From Pseudomonadota bacterium (GTDB lineage: Bacteria; Pseudomonadota; Gammaproteobacteria; Burkholderiales; Burkholderiaceae_C), in NCBI GenBank assembly GCA_021819435.1, contig JAKARB010000008.1:124001-188000 (forward strand): a stretch of 64,000 bases of DNA, in the 5' to 3' direction. Shown here piece after piece: positions 55,175 to 64,000 of the stretch. Each line of letters starts with the position of its first letter. Within the stretch, counting starts at the first letter, position 1. The translations under genes were made by a program, and so were the position numbers. The notes under the pieces are model-generated. The model saw only the letters and a program-made list of their open reading frames with translations. It was not told the origin of the DNA and made no database searches.

Positions 55175-56791
55175 ATGAAACCCATCTGGATCGTTGACGA
55201 CGACCAATCCATCCGCTTCGTGCTTGAAAAGGCACTCGCCCGCGAGGAGCTGCCGGTGCGCAGCTTCACCAACCCCCGCGACGTGCTCGCGGCCCTGGAG
55301 GTCGATGAACCCCAGGTGCTGGTCTCCGACATCCGCATGCCGGGTGGTTCGGGCATTGATCTGCTGAGCAAGGTCAAGGCCCGCCACCCCGGGCTGCCGG
55401 TCATCATCATGACCGCCTACTCCGACCTGGACAGCGCCGTTTCGGCTTTCCAGGGCGGCGCTTTCGAATACCTGCCCAAGCCCTTTGATTTGCCCAAGGC
55501 GGTCGAGCTCATCCGCCGCGCGGTGGACGAGAGCGTGCGCGAAGAGGTGCTCGACGACCGCGTCACGCAGATGCCCGAGATGCTGGGCCAGGCGCCTGCC
55601 ATGCAGGACGTCTTCCGCGCCATCGGCCGGCTCAGCCAGAGCAACGTCACGGTGCTGATCACCGGTGAGTCTGGTGCTGGCAAGGAGCTGGTGGCACGGG
55701 CGCTGCATAAGCACAGCCCGCGCGCCAACGGGCCTTTCGTGGCCATCAACACGGCCGCCATCCCGAAGGATCTGCTGGAGTCCGAACTGTTTGGCCATGA
55801 GCGCGGCGCCTTCACCGGCGCGCAGACCATGCGCCGTGGTCGCTTCGAGCAGGCCGATGGCGGCACGCTGTTTCTCGATGAAATCGGCGACATGCCGTTT
55901 GATTTGCAGACGCGCCTGCTGCGCGTGTTGTCGGACGGTCAGTTCTACCGCGTGGGCGGCCACCAGCCGCTCAAGAGCAACGTGCGCGTGATCGCCGCGA
56001 CCCACCAGAACCTCGAAGAACGCGTGCGGCTCGGCGGCTTCCGCGAAGACTTGTTCCACCGGCTGAACGTGATCCGCCTGCGCCTGCCCGCCTTGCGCGA
56101 GCGACGTGAAGACATCCCGACCCTGGCGCGTTTCTTCCTGCAGAAAAGCGCCAAGGATTTGGGAGTCGAGGCGAAGCGCATCTCAGAGCCTGCCCTGGCT
56201 CGCCTGGCCGGCTTTGACTTCCCCGGCAACGTGCGTCAGTTGGAGAACATCTGCCACTGGCTGACCGTGATGGCCCCGGCTCAGGTCATCGAGACCAAGG
56301 ACTTGCCACCCGAGCTGCTCGATGGTTCTGTCGGGGTGGCCCATGACCATGGGCATGGCATGGCGGCGCCTTCGGCACCTGTGGCCATGGCGGACTGGGC
56401 ACCCGCGCCCACATCGGCACCCGCACCGCCTGCCATGCCAGCGCAGCCCGCGCTGCCTGCATCGTTTGGCGAATCGCCTCGTCCCCTCGGAGAGGGTGTC
56501 TCGACGGCAGCGCCTTCGGTTGGCGGTTTTGGCGACGTGGTTTCGCCGGAGGTCGCCGCAGTGCCGCCTCCGGGTATCACTTGGCTGGGCGATCTGCAGC
56601 GCGAAGCCCGGGAGCGCCTCAACGCCGGTCAGACCGATGTCTGGGATGCGCTGACGCGTCAGTTCGAGGCTCAATTGATCCTCACCGCGCTGGAGTTGAC
56701 TCGGGGGCGCCGCATCGAAGCTGCGCAAAAGCTGGGCATCGGGCGCAACACCATCACGCGCAAGATTCAGGAGCTTGGCATCGACGACTGA
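55175..56791 (+). CDS. glnG: Nitrogen regulation response regulator NtrC (GlnG)
   Basis: 538 residues, about 70 longer than E. coli NtrC. Receiver domain 1-120 (WIVDDDQSIR, Asp 52, Lys in YLPKPFD). AAA+ domain with Walker A GESGAGKE (164-171), GAFTGA (211-216, the sigma-54 contact) and Walker B LFLDEIGD. A Pro/Ala-rich, low-complexity linker spans about 385-468. The C-terminal Fis-type helix-turn-helix (RRIEAAQKLGIGRNTITRKI) ends the protein. It should activate the glnA and amtB sigma-54 promoters found here. Two promoters with matching sites in the window support the assignment. Confidence 0.96.
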   Translation: MKPIWIVDDDQSIRFVLEKALAREELPVRSFTNPRDVLAALEVDEPQVLVSDIRMPGGSGIDLLSKVKARHPGLPVIIMTAYSDLDSAVSAFQGGAFEYLPKPFDLPKAVELIRRAVDESVREEVLDDRVTQMPEMLGQAPAMQDVFRAIGRLSQSNVTVLITGESGAGKELVARALHKHSPRANGPFVAINTAAIPKDLLESELFGHERGAFTGAQTMRRGRFEQADGGTLFLDEIGDMPFDLQTRLLRVLSDGQFYRVGGHQPLKSNVRVIAATHQNLEERVRLGGFREDLFHRLNVIRLRLPALRERREDIPTLARFFLQKSAKDLGVEAKRISEPALARLAGFDFPGNVRQLENICHWLTVMAPAQVIETKDLPPELLDGSVGVAHDHGHGMAAPSAPVAMADWAPAPTSAPAPPAMPAQPALPASFGESPRPLGEGVSTAAPSVGGFGDVVSPEVAAVPPPGITWLGDLQREARERLNAGQTDVWDALTRQFEAQLILTALELTRGRRIEAAQKLGIGRNTITRKIQELGIDD

Positions 56792-56893
56792 AATGCCGCG
56801 CTTGGCGCGAGTGTTTTACGTTGGGAAACCCGGTTGTCAACGGCGGGGGCGGGCGCTGCGCTAAAGTAGATCAGTCCAACCAAGGTCTCGATC

Positions 56894-57454
56894 ATGCGCG
56901 TTGTTGCCCGCCCTCGCTCTGCTTCCATGTTGCATTTCTCTGCTCGCCCCCTGTTCGCAGCAGCGGGTCTTTGTTTGGCGGCTGCTTTGGCGGCCTGTTC
57001 CACCACCAGTCCGGATGTCATCAAACCGGGTGACGCACAGCGCCTGTCTCAGGTCTCCGATGCTGTCGTCCTCAGCGTGCGGCCGGTGACGGTGGAGGGC
57101 TCGCAAAGTGGTGGTGGGGCCGCAGCAGGTGCGGTCGTGGGCGGTATCGGCGGCAGCATGGCCACCAGCCATCGCCCCACCTCGGCCGCAGCGGCTGTCG
57201 TCGGTGCCGTGGTCGGTGGTGTCGTGGGTAACGCCGCCGAGCGTTTCGGCACCCGCGAGTCGGCCATCGAAATCCTCTTGCAGATGCCCAACGGTGATCG
57301 CCGCGCCATCGTTCAGGCGACCGGCAATGAATCGTTCCAGCCCGGCGATGCCGTCATCCTGGTCACCACAGGTGGCAAGACCCGCGTGATGTTGGCGCCC
57401 AAGACGACTCGTGGCGCGCCCGCGGCCCCCGTTGCCCCTGTGGCACCTCGTTGA
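56894..57454 (+). CDS. Glycine-zipper outer membrane lipoprotein
   Basis: 186 residues. Signal peptide with lipobox LAACS (Cys near residue 35). A glycine-zipper segment follows (AAGAVVGGIGGSMA and AAVVGAVVGGVVGNA), as in SlyB/Pcp-type lipoproteins. The tail is a small beta-rich domain and an Ala/Pro/Val-rich end. These proteins are outer-membrane-anchored and stress-linked. Its TGA overlaps the region upstream of the M16 gene. ATG 56894 is used, ATG 56927 is possible. Confidence 0.85.
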   Translation: MRVVARPRSASMLHFSARPLFAAAGLCLAAALAACSTTSPDVIKPGDAQRLSQVSDAVVLSVRPVTVEGSQSGGGAAAGAVVGGIGGSMATSHRPTSAAAAVVGAVVGGVVGNAAERFGTRESAIEILLQMPNGDRRAIVQATGNESFQPGDAVILVTTGGKTRVMLAPKTTRGAPAAPVAPVAPR

Positions 57455-57483
57455 ATACGTCGTTAAGCGTCCTGCTGCCATTC

Positions 57484-60315
57484 ATGCGATTCACGAACTG
57501 GTGGCCGTTGAGCCGGCCTGCTTCCGCCCTGGCTTGTGCCAGCCTGTCGATGTGCCTGCTGGCGGGCGTTGCCGAGGCCGAGGTGGCTGCGCCGGCCGCA
57601 CGGTCTGGCCATGCCGATCAGACCAAGGCGGCCTCGGTGGCCCAGGTTTCTTCGCCTGCTTCCGCTGCGGCCTGGCAACCTGTGGCCCAGGCGGAGGGCA
57701 TCAGCGAGTACCGGCTGCCCAATGGCTTGCAGGTGTTGCTGATCCCCGATGCGGCGCGCCCGACCACCACGGTGAACGTGACCTACCGCGTTGGGTCGCG
57801 CCACGAGGGCCTGGGCGAGACCGGCATGGCACACCTGCTCGAGCACCTGATGTTCAAAGGCTCGCCCAAGCACCCCAAGGTGTGGGCTGAGTTCACCCAG
57901 CGTGGCCTCAGTGCCAACGGCAGCACCTGGCTGGATCGCACCAACTACTACGCGAGCTTCGCGGCCAACGAGGACAACTTGCGCTGGTACCTCAACTGGC
58001 AGGCCGATGCGATGGTCAACAGCTTCATCGCGCGCAAGGACCTCGACAGCGAGATGACGGTCGTGCGCAACGAGATGGAGATGGGCGAGAATAGCCCCAG
58101 CCGCATCCTGCTGGAAAAAACCCTGGCCACGATGTACCAGTGGCACAACTACGGCAAATCGACGATCGGGGCGCGCACCGATGTCGAAGGCGTCGACATC
58201 GCGCAGTTGCAGGACTTCTATCGGCGCCACTACCGGCCCGACAACGCCACGCTGATCGTCTCGGGCCGCTTCGATGTGCCGCGCACCTTGGCCTGGATTC
58301 GCGAGGCTTTCGGCCCCATCCCCCGGCCGAAGCTGCCCCTGCGCGAGCCCTATACGCTCGACCCGGCACAGGACGGCGAGCGCAGCGTTACCTTGCGTCG
58401 CACAGGCGGGGTGCCCCTGCTGTACGCGGGCTACCACGTGATGCCTGGTGCGCATGCCGACTACGCTGCGGCGTCTCTGTTGGCGCTGATCCTGGGCGAC
58501 ACCCCGTCCGGGCGCCTGCACAAGCAACTCACCGAGCGCCAACTGGCGGCCTCCACCTTCGCCTTCACGCAAGGCTTGGCCGATCCGGGGTTCTTCATTG
58601 CGGGCGTGCAACTCGGGGCCGAGCAGGCGGTGCCACCTGCGCGTGAGGCGTTGTTGCGCACGGTCGAATCGTTCGCCAAGGAGCCCGTCACCGAGGCCGA
58701 GCTGGCGCGCGCCAAGTCGCGTTGGTTGAAGGACTGGGATGCGCTGTTCTCCGACCCACAGCATGTCGGTGTGGCTTTGTCCGAGTCGGTGGCGCAAGGC
58801 GACTGGCGGCTCTTCTTCCTCACGCGCGATCGCGTGCGCGACATCAAGTTGGCGGACGTTCAGCGGGTGGCCGCAGCTTACTTCGTGCAGGCCAACCGCA
58901 CCCTGGGCGAGTACGTGCCGACCGCGCAGCCCGTGCGTGCCCCGGCGCCTGCGCGAGTCGAATTGGCCGAGGTGCTCAAGGGCTTCAAGCCGCAATCTTC
59001 GGCTGCGGAGGTGGCGCCTTTCGATGCCAGCCCGGCCAACATCAATGCCAGCACGCAGCGCTTTGACTTGCCGCCAGGCATGAAGGTGGCACTGCTGCCC
59101 AAGCCCACGCGCTCGCAAGCGGTGCAGGCCACGCTGGTGTTCAACCACGGGTCGGCGGAGTCGCTCGCCAACTGGGGCGAGGCTCCGGCTGCCCTGGCCG
59201 CCTTGCTAGATCAGGGTACTCAGACGCTGTCGCGGCAGGCCTTGCAAGATCGACTCGACGCCCTGCAGACGGAGGTTGCCGTGAGCGCCGGAGCGGGCCA
59301 ACTCACCATTGGCTTGTCGTCTAGGCGCGAGCACATCGCAGAGGCGATCGCGGTGGTCGCGGACATGCTGCGCCGTCCTGCGCTGCCGCCCGATGGATTG
59401 GAGGAGATCCGTCGGCAGGCCATCGCGGGCATCGAGGCCCAACGCAAGGAGCCCGGCGCGGTGCTCGACGAGGCGCTTTCGCGCCATGGCGATCCCTATC
59501 CAGCGGGCGACGTTCGCCACGCGCGTTCATTCGACGAGATGAGCGCTGATTGGCGCAATCTGAAGTTGGAGCAAGTGCAGGCTTTCCACCGGCGCTTCCT
59601 GTCTGCATCGCATGCGCGCATCGGCATCGTTGGTGATTTCGATGCGGGGCAGGTGCGCGAGGCCTTGTCTTCAGCCTTTGGCGACTGGCGGTCCGAAGAG
59701 GCTTGGACGCCCGTGCCAACGCCCCTGCATTCGGTGCCCGCCGTGCGCCTGAGCCTTCGCACCCCCGACAAGCAGAACGCCAGCATGGAGGTGCGCCTTG
59801 GCCTGCCGGTGAACGACTCCCACCCCGACTACCCGGCACTGATGATGGCCAATCACCTGATGGGCGGCGGTGGCGACGCGCGGCTTTGGCGCCGCATTCG
59901 CGAGCAGGAGGGGTTGTCGTACAGCGTCTACAGCGCGGTCGAGTGGGGGCAGCGCGACCTGCATTCGCGGTGGGTTGCGAGCGCGATTTTCGCGCCACAG
60001 AATCGTGAAAAGGTGGAGAACGCCTTCCGCGAGGAAATCGCTCGCTCGCTGAAAACCGGCTTCACAGAGGCTGAATTGCGTGCGGCACAGCGCAGCCTGC
60101 TGAGTTTCCGCCAGCTTGGCCGTGCGCAAGACAGCCGCTTGGCGTCGGCCTGGGCCAGTAACCTTGATCTCGGGCGGGATTTCTCGGTTTCAGCGAAGGT
60201 GGACGAGGCCTTGCGCTCGCTCACACTGGAGCAGGTCAATGACGCTTGGAGGCGCTACATCCGACCCGATGCATTCGTGATGGGGGTGGCGGGAGACTTT
60301 CCCGCAGCGCCCTGA
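57484..60315 (+). CDS. M16-family metallopeptidase, exported, two-domain
   Basis: 943 residues from ATG 57484 (a TTG at 57451 overlapping the previous stop is an alternative). Signal peptide to about residue 33 (ends AEA). The N-terminal half has the inverted zinc motif HLLEH with a distal Glu (RNEMEMGEN). The second half is an inactive homologous domain with RLWRRIREQEGLSYSVYS, as usual. It is thus a periplasmic, PqqL/pitrilysin-like two-domain protease. Physiological substrate unknown. A bidirectional terminator separates it from the H-NS-like gene. Confidence 0.93.
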   Translation: MRFTNWWPLSRPASALACASLSMCLLAGVAEAEVAAPAARSGHADQTKAASVAQVSSPASAAAWQPVAQAEGISEYRLPNGLQVLLIPDAARPTTTVNVTYRVGSRHEGLGETGMAHLLEHLMFKGSPKHPKVWAEFTQRGLSANGSTWLDRTNYYASFAANEDNLRWYLNWQADAMVNSFIARKDLDSEMTVVRNEMEMGENSPSRILLEKTLATMYQWHNYGKSTIGARTDVEGVDIAQLQDFYRRHYRPDNATLIVSGRFDVPRTLAWIREAFGPIPRPKLPLREPYTLDPAQDGERSVTLRRTGGVPLLYAGYHVMPGAHADYAAASLLALILGDTPSGRLHKQLTERQLAASTFAFTQGLADPGFFIAGVQLGAEQAVPPAREALLRTVESFAKEPVTEAELARAKSRWLKDWDALFSDPQHVGVALSESVAQGDWRLFFLTRDRVRDIKLADVQRVAAAYFVQANRTLGEYVPTAQPVRAPAPARVELAEVLKGFKPQSSAAEVAPFDASPANINASTQRFDLPPGMKVALLPKPTRSQAVQATLVFNHGSAESLANWGEAPAALAALLDQGTQTLSRQALQDRLDALQTEVAVSAGAGQLTIGLSSRREHIAEAIAVVADMLRRPALPPDGLEEIRRQAIAGIEAQRKEPGAVLDEALSRHGDPYPAGDVRHARSFDEMSADWRNLKLEQVQAFHRRFLSASHARIGIVGDFDAGQVREALSSAFGDWRSEEAWTPVPTPLHSVPAVRLSLRTPDKQNASMEVRLGLPVNDSHPDYPALMMANHLMGGGGDARLWRRIREQEGLSYSVYSAVEWGQRDLHSRWVASAIFAPQNREKVENAFREEIARSLKTGFTEAELRAAQRSLLSFRQLGRAQDSRLASAWASNLDLGRDFSVSAKVDEALRSLTLEQVNDAWRRYIRPDAFVMGVAGDFPAAP

Positions 60316-60326
60316 CTTCGACCATG

Positions 60327-60356
60327 AAAAAGGGCCGGAATCATCCGGCCCTTTTT
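60327..60356. terminator. Bidirectional terminator between M16 and H-NS-like genes
   Basis: AAAAAGGGCCGG (60327-60338), loop AATCAT, CCGGCCCTTTTT (60345-60356): a symmetrical hairpin with A- and T-tracts, suited to both convergent genes. Confidence 0.92.
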
Positions 60357-60379
60357 GATTCATGTCGATTTGATGTGGT

Positions 60380-60712
60380 TCAAATCGCGAAATCTTCCAA
60401 TTTTTTGCCGGAGGCAACGGCCGCCTGAATCCATTTGGGTTGCAGACCGCGACCGGTCCAGGTTTCACCGGTGGCCTGATTACGGTACTTCGGGGCCACC
60501 TTCTTGCCTGCGGTGGTGCCCGTGGCGGCAGGCTTGCCGGGCTTGAGACCCAGGTCAGCAACGGTCAGGCCATGTTCGGCCAAAAGGGACTTGATCTGGT
60601 TGATCACGGCGGAGCGCTCTGCGCGACGAGCTTCTTGCAGTTGCTTGTCCAGGTCGGCGGCTTGTTTTTCGAGTGCTGCCTTCTGTGCGAGGAGTTCCTG
60701 ATAGTTGCTCAT
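60380..60712 (-). CDS. H-NS family nucleoid protein
   Basis: 110 residues. An N-terminal coiled-coil oligomerisation region (about 1-50) is followed by a basic linker and the C-terminal DNA-binding core TWTGRGLQPKWI (about 83-94), with GKKLEDF at the end. Small H-NS-like proteins silence AT-rich, often acquired DNA. Transcribed from 60712. The 171-base region upstream to the MltB gene has no boxes I trust. Confidence 0.9.
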   Translation of the reverse strand: MSNYQELLAQKAALEKQAADLDKQLQEARRAERSAVINQIKSLLAEHGLTVADLGLKPGKPAATGTTAGKKVAPKYRNQATGETWTGRGLQPKWIQAAVASGKKLEDFAI

Positions 60713-60883
60713 GTGCTTCCTTTGTTGCCCGGTGCCCAGGCTGGATACTTAACCACGGATGAATCTGAATCTGCGGCACTCCGGTGAAAGGAGATCTCTT
60801 GCAGCAGATGAGCGGATTCTATACGCAGGTTTTTGTGCGTCGCAAATCCATGCGGCAAGGAAGTGTGAATCAAAGTAAATGGC

Positions 60884-62263
60884 TTATTGGTTGCTGCGTG
60901 TCGCCCCCTGGGAAATCGCCTGTCCGAGTTCAATCACTGCCAGGGCGTAATAGCTTGACTGGTTGTATCGGGTGAGGGCGTAGAAATTGCGGGTTCCGGC
61001 AATGATGGTCGGTGCCCTGCCCGCGTTATGCAGCAGCACCATGGCCAGCGGACCGGGATGATTCATCGCGCTTTCGGGCAGTTGTGCGCCGAGTTCTCGC
61101 ATTTGACTGGCGGTGAATGTGGGGCGGATATCGGGTGCCAGCAAGGTGTCGAGTTGGGGGCCATTGGCCGGTGGGCGAACGGGAAAATGCGTCGGCCATT
61201 GAGCCTGCCAGCCATGCGCCGCCAGGAAATTGGCGACGCTGCCAATGGCATCCGACGGGCTGTTGATGAGATCGATGTGCCCATCACCATCGAAATCGAC
61301 GCCGTGTTTGCGAATCGAGCTCGGCATGAATTGCGGCCAGCCGATGGCGCCCGCGAACGATCCGAGCACCTGGCTGGGCTCCAGTCCTTGTTCCCGGCAC
61401 ATCAGCAGGAATTCGCCCAATTCCTGGCGGAAGAATGCGCTGCGATCGCTGCGGCCTTTTGGGAAATCCAGCGACAGCGTTGTCAAGGCATCCAGCACCC
61501 GGAATCGGCCCGTGTCTCGGCCATAAAGCGTTTCGACGCCGATGACGCCAGCGATGATGTGAGCAGGCACGCCGTAGAGTTCTTCCGCACGCCGCAAATC
61601 CGCCGCATTGGCCTGCCAGAAGCGTTGTCCTGAGCGCAGGCGCTGGGGTTCGACAAAGCGGCTGCGATAGGCTGCCCAATTTTTGGCGCCCGGGTTGGCA
61701 GCAGGCATGATCAGGCGAGGCACAACCTCGCGGTAACGCGCTTCGGCGATGACATCACGGGTCCATTGCACGGGGAGATTGAGGCTGCGTGCGAGCTCAT
61801 CTGCGAGTTGTGCGGCATCGGCCCGACCAGCGTAGCGGGATTGATCAACAGGCACGGGGCGAGGTTCGGTCAAGCTGATGGTTGGCTGCGCCACAGGTGT
61901 GACGATGGCCGTGAGCATGGCGGTCTCTTTGGCCGTTGTCGTTGTCGTCGACGCAGGTGTTTGAGCAGCATTGGCTTGGGCGGAGAGGTCGCTTCTGTTC
62001 GTGGCTGCCTGATGCGAAGCATGAACTGGCTGGGAGGACGCTTTGTCCTCAACCGAGGAGAGGCTGGACGATGAGCCGCAGGCCACGAGGCCCAGTGCGG
62101 CGGCGATGCTGGCCAACAGGGTGCGCAAATTGGTGTGCGGATGGGCATGCCTGACGTGCTGAGGAATGTCCGGGTGGTTTGGCTTCTCAGCGCCTGATCG
62201 AGGCTGCTTCTTGTTGCACGCGGTCGAGCGGGTGGTCAAGGGCGTTGCCGTGAGATCGTTCAT
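60884..62263 (-). CDS. Lytic murein transglycosylase B (MltB-like), lipoprotein
   Basis: 459 residues if ATG 62261-62263 is used. The true start is uncertain: a lipobox LGLVAC lies about 60 residues in, and a TTG at 62126-62128 would give an ordinary short lipoprotein signal. The frame is also open further upstream. The catalytic block GVIGVETLYGRDTG (Glu) and SFAGAIGWPQFMPSS are family-defining. DFDGDGHIDL resembles an EF-hand site. It cuts peptidoglycan strands from the outer membrane. The first about 100 residues after the lipobox are low-complexity Thr/Ala. Confidence 0.9.
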   Translation of the reverse strand: MNDLTATPLTTRSTACNKKQPRSGAEKPNHPDIPQHVRHAHPHTNLRTLLASIAAALGLVACGSSSSLSSVEDKASSQPVHASHQAATNRSDLSAQANAAQTPASTTTTTAKETAMLTAIVTPVAQPTISLTEPRPVPVDQSRYAGRADAAQLADELARSLNLPVQWTRDVIAEARYREVVPRLIMPAANPGAKNWAAYRSRFVEPQRLRSGQRFWQANAADLRRAEELYGVPAHIIAGVIGVETLYGRDTGRFRVLDALTTLSLDFPKGRSDRSAFFRQELGEFLLMCREQGLEPSQVLGSFAGAIGWPQFMPSSIRKHGVDFDGDGHIDLINSPSDAIGSVANFLAAHGWQAQWPTHFPVRPPANGPQLDTLLAPDIRPTFTASQMRELGAQLPESAMNHPGPLAMVLLHNAGRAPTIIAGTRNFYALTRYNQSSYYALAVIELGQAISQGATRSNQ

Positions 62264-62368
62264 GGGGTTTGTCATGGAGCGGAGCGGGGCACTCAGCGGA
62301 AGAGGAGGAAGTCGGATTTGGCGCATGGATGCGGGCGTTTCAAGCAGTTTGTCAGCCGACCTGAGCAA

Positions 62369-64000
62369 TCAGTCTTGGGCTCGCAATCCTGGGGGCTTGG
62401 CCTGGTGCTTCGATGCCAGTCGCTCCGACGCAGTCAGGCGAGACCATCGCGCGGCCAGCGCCAGCGTGTCCTTGAGCAGGGCTTGGCGTTGGCGCCGCGT
62501 GTCTTCTTGCGCAGGCGCATATCGCAGGGCATCAAGGCGTCGCAGGTGTTCGATCAGGGCTTGCGCGAGTTCAACCTGACGAGGCGATCGGCTTTGCCTC
62601 TGGCTTGAGCAAGCGATCGTGGTGGCCCAGTTCAACGCCGGTGCGGGAGCGGGGCAGTCGGCCGGCGCGGGCAGGCCTGCAGCCAGCAGACCACGGTGCA
62701 ATTTCATCAACGGAGCGTGCCACGGCGAGCGGCGAAGACGCGGGCGTTGCCACCACAGCCAAAGCAGCCCAGCGATGGCGAGCATGCCGATGATGGCTGC
62801 GCAGATTCGCACCAAAGTGACCCAGTCAGGTGACTCGAAGCCCCAGTTGCGCAGCAATGACATCTGCTGTTGGCGGGAGTACTGCAGCACCCACACATTC
62901 CAGCGGTGGTTGGCTGCATCGGTGTAAGCGCGCAGGCCACTCCAGAACGCTGGGTCGAGTCCTTGCAACGCTTGGGGCAATTGCTCCGGGTAGCGGATGG
63001 GGGGGCGAGGGCGGTCGATGCGGTTGGGCGCCACAGCCGCCGTCGGGTCAGCTCGGGTCCAGCCACGGCCGTCGGCCCAGTATTCGGCCCAGGCGTGTGC
63101 GTCGCTGTTGCGCACCACGTGCAGGCCATCCACCGGGTTGATCTCGGCGCCTTGGAAACCAGTGACCACGCGAGCGGGCACGTTCATGGCCCGGAGGATC
63201 ACGACGAAAGCGGTGGCGTAGTGTTCGCAAAAGCCGGTCTTGCGGTCCAGCCAGAATCGGTCGATGGGGTGAGCGTGTGAGGGGGGTGTCTGGCCTTCAG
63301 TGGCTTTGGTATCCGCGCTTGGTGACTGTTCGTCAACGGTGCCTTCGGGTGCGAGTGTGTAGCTGTAGCCGCCCTGGCGAATGTGCCAGAGCAGCGCTTG
63401 CACGAGGGCGTCGGCATCGGCATTTTGCAGGCCTGGCTGCTGATGAAAGCGAGCAGCCCAAGCCAGGGTGCGCGGGTTGTGGCCCGAGGGAAGTGCGAGG
63501 TTGGTGACGCCCGCTTCGGTGGCGCTCGGATCGCGGGTGTCTCGGGCGCCCATCCAGGCGCTGGCATCGATCTGCGTGCGCTCGGTCAGGGCTTGTTGTG
63601 CATGCCAGCTCAGGCCGTCCCGATGCAGTTTCATCGACGGCCCGTTGGGTGTGGTTTGCGCGGCCAGGGTCCCGTCAAGCAGAGGCACGGTGCGCAGCCG
63701 ATTCGGTTCAAGCGTGATCTGGTAATCGATTCTCCAGCCCACGGCTTGTGGTGACCCCGCCGAATCAGTCGATGGAGTGAGAGGAACGGGTTGCGATGGC
63801 CACCGCGTCATTGTGCTGCTGGTCCAGTTGCGTCCATCGAATTGGTCCAGCACCGGGCCACGGAAGTACATCTCCTGAGGACGGGGTGGCTGCCCCATGA
63901 AGCGCAGTCGCATGGCCACGCTGTCGTCCAGGGCCAGCTCGGACATCTTTCCCAGCTCGATGTGATCGGAAAGTCCGGTGCGGGGACCGCTGTCGGCCGG
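62369..64000 (-). CDS. TgpA-type transglutaminase-like protein (5' end outside window)
   Basis: The frame is open to base 64000, so the N-terminus (a DUF3488 multi-helix region in family members) is outside. Visible: the extracytoplasmic DUF3488-type lead-in LSDHIELGKMSELAL, the transglutaminase core with Cys in KTGFCEHYATAF, His in SDAHAWAEYW and Asp in TRADPTA, then a C-terminal helix (about 160 residues from the end) and a soluble tail. Such proteins act in the periplasm. They are known as essential TgpA in Pseudomonas. It overlaps none of its neighbours; mltB lies just downstream, possibly on the same transcript. Confidence 0.9.
   Translation of the reverse strand, partial: PADSGPRTGLSDHIELGKMSELALDDSVAMRLRFMGQPPRPQEMYFRGPVLDQFDGRNWTSSTMTRWPSQPVPLTPSTDSAGSPQAVGWRIDYQITLEPNRLRTVPLLDGTLAAQTTPNGPSMKLHRDGLSWHAQQALTERTQIDASAWMGARDTRDPSATEAGVTNLALPSGHNPRTLAWAARFHQQPGLQNADADALVQALLWHIRQGGYSYTLAPEGTVDEQSPSADTKATEGQTPPSHAHPIDRFWLDRKTGFCEHYATAFVVILRAMNVPARVVTGFQGAEINPVDGLHVVRNSDAHAWAEYWADGRGWTRADPTAAVAPNRIDRPRPPIRYPEQLPQALQGLDPAFWSGLRAYTDAANHRWNVWVLQYSRQQQMSLLRNWGFESPDWVTLVRICAAIIGMLAIAGLLWLWWQRPRLRRSPWHAPLMKLHRGLLAAGLPAPADCPAPAPALNWATTIACSSQRQSRSPRQVELAQALIEHLRRLDALRYAPAQEDTRRQRQALLKDTLALAARWSRLTASERLASKHQAKPPGLRAQD

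Overview
The window is about 64 kb of high-GC chromosome from a betaproteobacterium, most likely of the order Burkholderiales (Rubrivivax/Leptothrix/Aquabacterium-like lineages). The evidence is gene content and order: ihfA-merR-tRNA-Pro, glnA-ntrB-ntrC, aat-bpt, a phasin, PEP-CTERM proteins and an H-NS-family protein with a C-terminal DNA-binding motif. No phage, insertion sequence or CRISPR array was seen. Most genes are core housekeeping genes, with several accessory genes set into otherwise conserved operons.

Layout. (1) 1-9057: an exopolysaccharide locus. A six-gene minus-strand operon encodes a deacetylase-fold protein, a GT2 glycosyltransferase, an MBOAT O-acyltransferase, an SGNH hydrolase, an acyltransferase-3 protein and an O-antigen ligase/polymerase that runs off the left edge. 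A GT4 gene diverges from it, followed by a convergent GT2 gene. (2) 9250-15699: rraA, serB, a PEP-CTERM protein, tfoX and mfd. (3) 15804-20794: ispD and ispF, separated by a Phd-antitoxin/zeta-toxin pair, a PEP-CTERM serine protease and amtB. (4) 20843-25324: an OmpR/EnvZ-type two-component pair, a SIMPL protein, and the two leucyl-transferases bpt and aat. (5) 25571-28493: phasin, ppa, aceA. (6) 28685-41487: thrS behind an apparent threonine attenuator, infC with an AUC start, rpmI, rplT, pheS, pheT, ihfA, merR and tRNA-Pro(GGG). A BvgS-like hybrid kinase interrupts this order between thrS and infC, and an alcohol dehydrogenase gene between pheS and pheT. (7) 41568-51656: a MerR regulator, ubiE, a YhiN-type flavoprotein, a diguanylate cyclase-like protein, an AIM24 protein, then a propeller / NodB / sterol-desaturase / EI24 / CinA-N run. 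(8) 51926-56791: the nitrogen module glnA, a coiled-coil periplasmic protein, ntrB, ntrC. (9) 56894-64000: a glycine-zipper lipoprotein, an M16 peptidase, an H-NS-like protein, an MltB-like transglycosylase and a TgpA-type transglutaminase cut by the right edge.

How parts work together. NtrB/NtrC are encoded here, and both glnA and amtB have readable sigma-54 -24/-12 elements with NtrC-type GCACC/GGTGC dyads upstream, so the window holds a compact nitrogen-starvation circuit: uptake, assimilation and control. The exopolysaccharide genes and the two PEP-CTERM proteins fit an exosortase-type surface system whose sortase is not in this window. The most interesting regulatory element is the thrS leader at 28685-28805: a 15-residue peptide with six Thr codons, a candidate antiterminator directly after its stop codon, and an intrinsic terminator in front of thrS.

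Limits: all family assignments come from reading motifs by eye. Start codons are marked uncertain where no Shine-Dalgarno sequence supports them.
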